A stretch of 64,000 nucleotides of DNA from Sipunculus nudus (lineage: Eukaryota > Annelida > Sipuncula > Golfingiida > Sipunculidae): contig CM049311.1 of assembly GCA_026874595.1 (NCBI GenBank), positions 9,525,676-9,589,675 on the forward strand, given 5' to 3'. Both the position numbers and the translations under genes were made by a program. Below the pieces are notes generated by a model that saw only the letters and a list, made by a program, of their open reading frames with translations, did no database searches and was not told the DNA's origin. Below are positions 23,990 to 34,600 of this stretch, piece after piece. Numbering within the stretch: the stretch's first letter is position 1; each line of letters begins with the position of its first letter.

Positions 23990-25440
23990 AACTGAATAAT
24001 TAATAATTTTAATATTTCCCCATTAAGTGCCCCTATTTCTTTTGTTCTGCAAGGTTCTCCACGCCTGTGACGCTTTTTCAGGAGGCGCCTCGCGGATATT
24101 CACTGGCCTTATAAGACCGTGGCTAGCGCGCATGTCCTTCCAAAAAGGCATTTCTGTGCAATACGCGGTCACGCGGGTCCACTATAATCCCCATTGATCC
24201 CCCATATCCATTGTAACGCCTCTAAAGGAATTTCTCTCTCAAAGGAAGTAAAAGTTTTTAATCCAAAGACCACTTGATTCCGCTTACAATGCGAGGGCTT
24301 TTCAGAAAAGCTTGGTCAACACAAATTTTTTTATGGGTGAAAGGTTTGTTGATTTTTATAGATTCGAAAATATCTTTCCATAATAACCATGGTTTCAAAA
24401 GTTCGGCAAAGTCAAGTTTTTAAAAAAAAAAGAAGCCCCACAACTTAAATATCATTCGGGTTGGGTGAGAGTGGGGTCTGGGTGTGTGTGTGTGTGGGGG
24501 TGGGGGGATGGGGGTGGGGGGGGGGTGTGGGGGGTGGGGGATGGTTGGTCACATATATTTGTTCACCTTGCGAGTGGCAGACAAATAAATATAAATGGGT
24601 GGCTTTCTTAGGGGAAAAAGGAATGGTCCTTTGTCATAGTGGTTTATAAGAAAATATATGTGGCGATTCGTATTACTAGCAAAATGAAATGGATTATTGA
24701 TGTCTTTACCCTAACCCTCTACAAATGTTCTGCAAAACATTTTTCGCCTGTCACGCTTTTTCAGGAGGCGACCTGTAATACCACACTGAACCCCATTTCC
24801 ATTATATCGCCTGTTAAAGAATTTTACTTTGTCAAAAGGAAGAAAAGATTTTAAATTCCAGCGCGGAACACATGTCCACATGAATCTTTTCATAGGGAGC
24901 ACTTTTCCGTTGAGTGGAAACAAAGAGCTGAGACCCTTTACACGATCACCGTTTTATAGGTTTACAGGCATGTTGATTTTTATACATTTAGAAGTTTCTT
25001 TCCATGATAACCACGGATTTAATAGTTCTGCCGATTTATGGGTTGTTTGAAAAAAAAATTGTTTTCAAAAGGAAGCCCTAGGGAGGTGGGATTGCACACA
25101 CTTCTAAGGGTTCTCAATCTCTTGGGGACTTTGAAACCCCCGCCAGAATCTACTTATCGGTCGTTCGTTCATACGTGCTCCTTTCATGTAAATATTGTCA
25201 AGGTTCAGAAACACGGCTTCACCAGGCGAGTGGCAGAACAACTGCATACGAATTGCATACTCGGGGACATAGGAATAGCCCCTTATAATTATTCCTTTGT
25301 GGATTTGGGTTGATGGCACTTAATGAAAAAAAAATTATGGTGATTCCGATTACCTCCAAAAATGAAATGGATTACGGATGCAGATTTAATTTACCCCTCT
25401 ACAAACTTTCAGCAAATTCTGTAAATTACATTTTGCGTTA
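23990..25440. repeat. Old tandem repeat, unit about 0.68 kb, 2+ copies
   Basis: Matching words recur at a spacing of about 670-690 bp: TTTGTTCTGCAA...CACGCTTTTTCAGGAGGCG near 24045 and 24727, GTTGATTTTTATA...TCTTTCCAT.ATAACCA near 24350 and 24970, and GATTCGTATTAC..AAATGAAATGGATTA near 24662 and 25340. Copies are clearly diverged. A G/GT-rich tract sits at about 24478-24545. Confidence 0.6.
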
Positions 25441-26420
25441 ATTTGCTGAAAGACAATACAACAAACCAAGGCTGAAGTGTTTTTTTTGCTAAATGCTTTC
25501 ATCGAACTATACCAACCTGCTTTCTTTTTATCTGTGAGAGTTGTCAATTTTGCATCAGACCTGCTTTTTCCATGACAATTTACAGCATATAAACCAAAAA
25601 TTTAATAATTATAAGGTATTTTCTGGGCCTATCTTTTTGACATTGGCGCGTACAAGAGACTTCAACGACATAAGCATTTGTTTACAAATAACGCATGTGT
25701 CTGTTAACATGCCTTAGACTATACCCTCAACAGACTACACTGAATGAACATCGTGTTTCACGATGTCGCCTGAGCTTTAAATAATTCATAGAAACTTCAT
25801 ATAATTTCACGGTAGAATACTTCTTTATACAATCGTTAAATCTACGATATTTCCCAAGCAATGAAGCTGTCTATCCTAAGTTGTTTATTGGAAGAAAAAA
25901 TTCACTTAAAAATTCGTAAATCCCTGTATATACCTCACGTCTCTTTTCAAAATTTATTTTATTGTGAGATTTCTGGAATAGAATAATTTTCTTTTTATGT
26001 TGATATTTTGGGGAGGGTGTTCCTGGAGAATTCTAGCAGAAGTAATCTTTATTTCATATAAGTGAAACACATGACAAAAATTCCTGCAAAAACCTTAGGA
26101 TTAAAATATGCGTCGTTTAGTTCCTATCAGCTCACTACAAAAATATGCATCAGATAGAGCCTAGGATTTTTCACGGGTGCAGCTAATTAATAATTATAAG
26201 GTATCTATATCGAGGATGTACAGGTGCTAGCCGTATGTTGTATACGTAATGCAGATAAGACTGTGTGACGTATTTTTAGACTGAGTTAATTAAATACGTT
26301 TATGAGCTTGTCGCCATGGCATTCTAAAGCATATCTTAATCATTATTTTAATTAATAATCAACGCTGAATATCACCTACACTGAACATACCATTTAACGG
26401 TACGTATTCCGATATCAGAC
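25441..26420. other. Non-coding, nothing recognised
   Basis: AT-rich sequence with stops in all frames. I see no repeat or gene signal. Confidence 0.4.
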
Positions 26421-26915
26421 TAGAGCCCGGCGACGCCGCCTTTTTACGCCGCTGCCAGCAGAGTTAAGAGCAAGTCCAGCCGAGCCAAGTTTATCAAGAG
26501 GCCCAGCCGATATTTAATTAGGGCGAAGTGAGCCGATTGTGTGCAGCTCAGTTTGGCTTGAGAAAAAATAATACAAAAAAGGTAATATTTTACAATTAAA
26601 AATGCTCGAAACATATACAGACTAATGCTAAGTTAGTTTTTTTTTATTTTTATGCTGACTGACAAAGTTAACTATAAAACATGATTAAGCCTGACACTCC
26701 TGAAAATATAGGGCTCACGCGAAATATTGATAACTTGTTCCAGTGAATCGGATATTCTGTCACATCATCAAATGAGTAGGCTTTCAGGTGAGTTTAAACC
26801 GGCCGACATTTTACAAGCCGTGTTGAGCCACGAAACCCGGCTTGCTACTAAAGTCAGCCGTCATTTTAACTAAGCCAGCCGCATTTGTGTAGCTATAAAA
26901 CGGCTCCGGGCTCTA
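26421..26915. mobile_element. Short TIR element (MITE-like) flanked by TA
   Basis: GAGCCCGG at 26423-26430 is matched in inverted orientation by CCGGGCTC at 26906-26913, and TA dinucleotides flank both ends. The interior, about 480 bp, has repeated AGCCRAGCC / AAGCCAGCCG words and no coding frame. TIR plus TA duplication fits a Tc1/mariner-type non-autonomous element, but the TIR is short. Confidence 0.55.
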
Positions 26916-29365
26916 TATCTGATGTCTCTTAACTAAAGATAATACCTTGAAACTTTCATACAAAAATCGTCTAGAAAAGCTGATATCACCACACACAGAC
27001 TGTTCGTTTTGTTTATACCCGAGAGTTTATAACATGTGGGGCGCCCGTCAAAATAATCCAAACACATTCAACAAGGGCGTCTGGCGGCAATTCAGACGAC
27101 CCAGAGTTTTGTAAATGTTTATTTTTTTGCAACCAGTGACCCTTCAACTTCCGCATATATGCAACCACCACCCTTAGGTAACGGATTTTTCTCTGTTTTA
27201 AGATATTCTAACATTTTGTAGCTTAACGAGGTCATCTGTGACATATAGGCGGGTTAAAAGAACTTTTACCAACAGACAGAAATCACATAAATACTACAGA
27301 GGGAAGTGAATAGCTGGCTTTAACAGTTGGTAATCACTGACGACTGACTGAAAGGATCTTTGGGTCTGTTTCAAATCTACGTGATTTTAAAACTACCAAT
27401 AACAATCTCGTGAACAGATTTCACCTGGTTTTTTAAAAGCTGTTGTGTGAGGAAATCCTTGCTGCTGTCACATATAGGATTTACACCTGAATTTCAAGAG
27501 CACTTTCTAGCTGGACTAATTAGTGAACCATTTATCTGTAATGAATCATTAAAGGCCTAGCCTTATTTACTATAGGGCTTTATAAACTTCAATCGATCAT
27601 TTTGAATTATGTTATGTCAAGAGTTCCAGCCATTTTCATGTTTCTCAAGAGCACGCCTGATTTTTTTTTTTATTGCAGTAAGCTATTTGGATGGCATATC
27701 CGGAAAATGTGTTTACTTGATCAAGAAATTTGACCTTAATTTTGTTCTCGTTTGCACTTAAAAATAATTAAGCCATCAATATATATATATGGGTCTGAAC
27801 AACATATTCAATAATGAACGTTTCTGCTACGTTTCACCCGAGCAATGCTCAAACACCCTGGAGAATTCTTGGTATACATCGTGGAACATGTTTGTGGGTT
27901 TTGTTTCGTTTAAAAATTATCCATGCGGCCTCTTATGCATTAAGAGGGTATCCGACAAGGACTGTTTGTCATTCGGTTAATCGAGGAAAGGTTCGCAAAA
28001 GTGGAAAAGTTACGGGCAAACGAGGCTCGGATGGAGAAGGTTCGGCATTTAACTGTATTGAAAATGGTTAAAAAGCTGCTCTTCCTCACCCCAGGAATTA
28101 CAGTTAACACCTGTTTCATATGTTGTTATGCATATTCCTTGAATAATACACACTCTTACTTTATACTTTTTTGTATGAATAATACTTTACGGCAAAAATA
28201 CTAGTATACGGTGAGTTGCGGGTCCTGTCTCTATGCAAGAGAGATTCACACTTCACTACCCCCTTTTCTGCAGTCCTGTTTTGTAGGACATAACGCTGAT
28301 GAAACGCCGAGACGAACCAACACAAGAAATCAATTGTTAATTATCTTCCATCCAAAAACTTGTTGATGTCGTTTGTCGTTGGACATCGGCGTCACAGCCG
28401 CCTGGCCGGCGCAGCTCACCTGCATTTCACGCTATATTAAAGATACCTAAAAAATAGGTACCGTTACACTGCTGTACACTCTTCCCAGAACAGGCCCCAG
28501 TATTTGTCGGTTAAGAAAGGAAGGTCTCGATCTAAGCCACGAGGAGAACTTGAGTAACTTAAGGTTGACATTAGAACCATGTATCTGTCTGGGAAATAAT
28601 ACCTCCATGGTAAGCACTGTGTTTACTTAATCAGGAGAAATTAGTTGTATCACAACTTTGAAGACTACAACAACTACTACTGAAATCAATACTACAACTG
28701 GCACTGCTTCTTTTACTACTGTTTCTTATATTATTAAAGGTAGATACAAGTTCTTAGAAATTGGGCGGGTCTGGGGGTATGGGTCAACAACCTGACACAG
28801 ATTAAGAAGTGTGCCGGGAGGGCTAGCTGCCTAATGTAAACATCAGGAAAGAAAATGTCATCAGACGCAAAACCCAATGGTTTTGGTATTTAGCGTATAT
28901 CAGTCTATTTCCAAGATTTTTGGTCCAAGAAAGAGGACCCCCCCCCCCAAAAAAAAAAAAAACCCACCTTTAAACCCGCCCCTGTCTAATACCACTGCTA
29001 AAACAACGACAATAACTACTATAACTACCACTATAAATTCAGCTGCCAATACCACTACACTTGAATTGACCATTTAAACAGCTACTCCTGTCATTCCTCT
29101 GTTCCTCTTTCTTTATTAAATAAAAACCGTTAATACATTCTATAATGATCCAGTCAGAAATGACATCAGAGGGAACCGCGTTCGAACCGAAGACCTTCAG
29201 TTCGCAAGTCAAACAGGCTCGGCGTGAGACCTTCTTTCGTAAGATTATCACCTTGACCACAACGCCAGGAGCATCTCAGTTCAGGTATTAACTTCAGCCA
29301 GCGGGCTGCACCAGCAGCACTAATTAGTAGAATATCAGTTGTCCTTCCTCACAGCATCAGGTATA
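26916..29365. other. Non-coding; short Thr-rich segments and C/A homopolymers
   Basis: No gene is supported. Thr-rich open segments with splice-like edges occur at about 28645-28735 and 28975-29075 (see findings). A poly-C/poly-A stretch lies at 28938-28965. Confidence 0.35.
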
Positions 29366-30825
29366 TAAGGTCGGATCCAGGATTGTTTTCCAAAGGGGGG
29401 GGGGGGGATGTCGAAGTATGTTTAGGCACATATCTTATATATTAGACCTTTTGCTAATCTAGAAGACGGTAGAAGAACGTTCCTGATTTCTCAGAATCAA
29501 ACATATGGCTTGAAAAAGGGAAAATTAATCTAAAAAATAAAAAAATCCTGTAATATTTAATCGTTTTGTATAGAATTTTTAATTAATGAGTATAGATTAA
29601 TAAACTGAATATAATAGCTATTTTAGTGTAAGATGCTCACATATGCTTGTAAGTGGTATCTAAGGCTGGATATTGGTCTGCCTATTCAGTTATAATACGT
29701 ATTGTGATACACTGAATTCGATACGCGATACGTATTGACGATACGTTTCATTTTTCTTTGTAAACCATTTCCTGAATAAATTCTCTGAGGAGAAGTTTTT
29801 TACTTTGTTTTTTAATATACAGCATATCATGAAATAACACAGTTTTTTTTATATAATTCCGTGAATATGAATCCATGAACGCGTTTATTTTATCTGGTCG
29901 TTCACGGAGTTCCGATTAACCTTTGACCTTTATATGAAAGAACCACGAGGCATTGTTGCTGTAACACTTGAATCATGTTGATGTAAAATGATGGATTAGA
30001 AAGGGAAGTACATGCCCGACTTTGATAACAGAATTGAAAAATAGAGAATTATTTAAATTGTAACACAATGTTATATAAATGTCGCATTCATCAACGTCAG
30101 TAATAATCTGCCTCGTTTCGGGGGGGGGGGGGGGGGATGGGGTATCATTTGCCCCCCCCCCCCCACCCCACTTTTCAGGGGAATAAAGCGCTTTCTTTTA
30201 CTCAAATCGATTTTGAGATCATTTTCCGTTTCCCACTTTCTACTTTCTTCATTTCTACCTCAGTACTCGTAAAATGGCGCATCTCATAATACGAAAATTG
30301 AGGATATCGTTTTCTTAAGTGGCTTTAATGATTCATCATGAATTTAAGCCTATACAATTACTAGAATGTTCAAATAAAATGTGTTAAAAATTAAGCAAAT
30401 ACTACTATCATCACCAAAATATTTACCGTATTATCTGTTTCTAAATGATATTAAAACAAGTTTGATATTCAGGTTTGGGCTATACTGTCCTTATACTCCT
30501 CATTATCATCAGCAGTGCTTTTCCTCTGCCCTTACTGGATTGTCCCCACACAGTTCCGTAGCAAACAAAGCTCATGTAAGTTATATACACCTTGTATAAA
30601 TATATATCGCTTACACACGCCGGCTTGTCATCGGAGCCCTGATATGCGTTTATACTTTTCATATCCAGTCGACCATATCACAAAATATTTGTACATTTCG
30701 GAAATCCGTGATATAATACTTCTTGGAATAATTAACAAGTTTCTTGTAAAACATGGTGGTCAAGAATAAGGGGGGAGGCTGGAGCCCGATCTCTCCCCCC
30801 CCCTTCCTCTAGATTCGCCCATGTA
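29366..30825. repeat. Possible TIR element remnant with G/C homopolymers
   Basis: GGTCGGATCCAGGATT near 29369 faces GGGCGAATCTAGAGG (minus strand) near 30806-30820. Both resemble the GGCGGATCCAGG ends common in invertebrate hAT-like elements. Long G and C runs lie at 29394-29407, 30120-30136 and 30153-30164. No target-site duplication is visible. Confidence 0.25.
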
Positions 30826-31031
30826 TGTAAATTAGATAGCTCGGCTGTGGTCCTTGTTTCCGTGCAACAGATCAATTAGGATCACTCGCCATATTAACAC
30901 CTTCAATCTGAACTCATCCCTGTTTACATATGTGCTGCGAATGACGTGTGTCATGTATACCGACCACGTGACTCGTTCTGTCCAACAGGCGGAGTAGAAT
31001 CTGCACTTCCTGCACTTATATGCTAGACCTG

Positions 31032-31039
31032 TATATATA
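31032..31039 (+). promoter_or_regulatory. Candidate TATA box of the Ig receptor gene
   Basis: TATATATA lies about 95 bp upstream of the start ATG at 31128, leaving room for a start site near 31060 and a 5' leader of about 65 bp. A CACGTG E-box is at 30965-30970. Placement is the only evidence. Confidence 0.35.
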
Positions 31040-31127
31040 CACAACCCAGTGGACTGTAGCGCAAGTTAGACACGGTAATTCAGCTGGACTGAGTTCTGAC
31101 GTTGTGAATTATAAGCGTGCAGGCACC

Positions 31128-31188
31128 ATGGGAAAATGGATGGCGTGGTTTGCGATCTTTCATGTTTTGTGTAGCCATATACTTGCAG
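31128..31188 (+). CDS. Exon 1 of Ig receptor: signal peptide
   Basis: The ATG sits in GCACCATGG, a good Kozak context. It encodes a hydrophobic leader (MGKWMAWFAIFHVL...) ending HILA, then one base of a Gly codon before the donor GTAAGT. Typical one-exon secretory leader with a phase-1 end. Confidence 0.85.
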
Positions 31189-31598
31189 GTAAGTTCAAAG
31201 CTTAAGGTATCAAAATATATAATATTCTGAAGGTGTTAAAATAGAATATGATATAGAATTAGTACTTAGATTAACCATTAATTAAATTGTGTTGCATGGT
31301 TGGAAGCGATGTCTGCAACTTATTCAGCATTAAATCACCGGCACATGAGTAAACATAATAAAATACCATATAAAGATAAATAAATTTGGCAATGTCTATG
31401 TCAGAGTGTCTTTCCTGGAGTACAATATATATATAAAATTAATAAAATAAATTACAACCACCAATGAGACCTCGTTAAGGTGTTCGCATGTTCGAAGTGG
31501 TCGTCTAAACGAGATTTGATATAAAAAGGAAAACAGAACTGGAACCGTGAAAATGACGTTATTTGAGGTGGTCATTTAACTGGGGTGGTCAGTAGGCG

Positions 31599-31669
<71 letters not shown>

Positions 31670-34600
31670 ATACATTTTAATTTATATACAGAAATATACT
31701 ACTATTCCAAATGATATAGGAGTAAGTGCGGACATGCGGTGTGATTTCGAGAAACCCCTCAGTGGAAGGGATAAAATTCGTCGTGCTTTAAAAAAAATTG
31801 ATATCATATGATACCTGTCAGGTTATACGTATTTCATAAATAAAATAATATGGGATAGAAAACATCCTTCACACTAATAAAAACACGAAATCAGGTTCAT
31901 TCAATCTTAAAAAAAATCCATATGACTATTGGCATGTGTGACAGTGCAAGCAGGTGGACGGAAGTTTTCGCACGTATTACTGAGCTAATTTAATGGACTG
32001 TTGTGCCATAGTCCACAGGTCAGAGGGACCTAGCTATAGACCTTACCTATACAATATGACAGTAATGTGGCGTTATATGTAAACTTTAATGATGCTCCTC
32101 AAGACCTGTGAACAAATGATTTCATTCCATTATGGAAGATGCGGCCTTAATACCAGCCTCACATTGGCGTGTAATGGGAACGCGGAGACGCTGTATTCAT
32201 GACTGACTGTACTTTTATAGTGGTGCTTTAGGTAATGGTGTTATATAATGACCTTTACAATTAGTACATTTTCATTGTTAAATTGTGCAAAATACCGGGA
32301 TCAATTTTAGTAATTACATGAAAGACTAACAAAACATGTTAGTGCTATGTATTGTGTTATTAATCATGACAGCCGCGTACAATTCCAGAGCGGGACTATT
32401 TTTTGTTCAGCCACCTGCATGACTGACAAAGAACCTTGTCCAAGAGACGAGCTAGTCTGCTACTTTTTGGACAATCCGTAGTGACGTTACAGTTGATGTA
32501 AAATGTAATATTTGCATCTGAGCACACAATTAAGAGATAAGAAGCAATATTTATTGAATAATCTTGCTTAAAAAGTCACACATAACATCCATCGCATTTT
32601 AAAGCTAATAGCTCTCTCGGGTGAAGCGGTACAATGGTTAGCCCGCAAGTGTGTGGGTTCGTGTCCCGTCCGCACCGTTCCTCGCGCCAAGACCCCTGAC
32701 CAAGGTCTTAATCACAAGGTTGTGCCCTCTCCACCAAGGGGTGAAAGGATTGCAAGAAATACAGAACAAAGAATCCCGTTGTTCATATATGACCGCTCGG
32801 ATTTATTACTCTCGAGGTGCTAAACAGGCAATATAGGAAAGAACAGACCAGAGAGCCCGAGAGAGATAAGTGTTTAGTCTAGTCGGAAAACACTGATAAT
32901 ACCGCTCAAAGTAGGCTAAAACCCAAAAGCGGTCCCGGGGTGGGGGGGGGGGGGGGGTAAATATCTGATAATACTTCCGGGCAACGCCCTGATTATTGAA
33001 TACAATCAAGCCGGACCAAGGTCGTCCAGTTGAAGAAAATAGCCATGATAAAGACCATTAGTATCGCAGGAGCAAGGTGGTATAGCTATATGGGAGGTTT
33101 CTCTAAACGGTTTCACTATACACAGGCTAGAACGAGAATTATCTTTTTCATCAATGTAATAAGAGAACATAATTGGGCACTGTTGATCTTCGAGGCATGT
33201 ACCCGAAGTCCCCTTTTACGGACTAGATCAGGCAAGTTATATTTCGGCAGCGTCGTGTTTTCCGAGGCTACTTGGGGTTGTTTGTCCTAATAAGAGGTTA
33301 TCTATGTGGACCTCGTCCAGCTAGGACAAGGACATACACTTCGCTCTGCAGACGATTCAAAACACTCCAGATACACTTCCTGAATAGTTTATCTCCGCTC
33401 AAGTGTTTACATAACTCATACCCTCATGCAGTGCGCCACTGAACGCGATCTTTAGTTACAAGGTACAGTGAATTATTAATACAGAGCTGACCTCGATTGA
33501 GGCTGGATCTTTTTTCTCGCAAACATGCCCCACTTAACACTTACTACACTGATACCTTTATATGATATTTATATAAGAAAAAGAAAAAGAAAAAAAACTC
33601 GGTTACTATGACGAGACGTATTGAGAAAGGAAAAGTACCCATTCTGTCGCTTAGTTCGCATTTTATTCATTATATTGTTCCTTTGAAGAGGTGCATTTGA
33701 CTCGTATCTAGGACCACACTGACTGACCTTGGTCAGTATACAGCAAACTAGGTCAAGGGGTTTATTTAACAACCCAGTGCTTAGAAAAGAAAGCGGTACC
33801 TTGCCCCTCATAGCTGCCCATGCCTGCAAGAGTTTACAACTTACCACGTTTAATGGTTTGCGTCCCTTGCTGAGTACATACAGGTCTTCAGGAACGAGCT
33901 CTCGGATAACTAAATCAAAGCAAAATATCAAATAGCTGCCAAAGCAGACAGTGGGTTGGTATAACGACTTCCATCGTTTAGAAATTTCGACGGCACTTTC
34001 ATGTGACCAGCCTTGATAATTTGAGCTGGTGTAATTAATGTTAAGATGAATCCATGTCCATAAACGAACATGGTCAGCTTTGAGAAAATCCTCAAACTGT
34101 AATTGATGACCAATGTGTTCCACACAATCAGTAAGATGCTGGTCTAGATAACTGACATAACGGTTGGTTTTCATGCATATTCATTACGATGCAAATTTAA
34201 ATATTCAATTATATTCAATATATTGATACGGAAAAAATGCATATAAATAAGCGGCCATATTTAAAGTTGGCGGCCACCAGAGGGCGCGAATTTTTTGGGT
34301 CTTGTTTTTTTTAGATGCCTAGGGAAAGCATTATCCCTGTGCAAAGTTTCATGCTTTCTGCAAAATTTGAGCAAATGGTGAAAAACAGGCCTTAGCCGCT
34401 GTACTACCAAGCATTAATCACGCACTGTTTCTGTAGAGCAGTGCCGTGGTACGAGGAGCAAAGAACGTCGATTACAATTAATTCGTTAGCTGACGTATCC
34501 GCTCCGCGAATTCTCTTTTGTTATCGGCTCTAAATTTTAAACTGAACGGGCTATTTAAGAGTGTTAGGAATGCAACGTCATTAAAACTTAAGCTAAGGTC

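Noticed and set aside
24461-24649. Gly/Val-rich small protein
   Set aside because: Translation of a G/GT-rich low-complexity tract.
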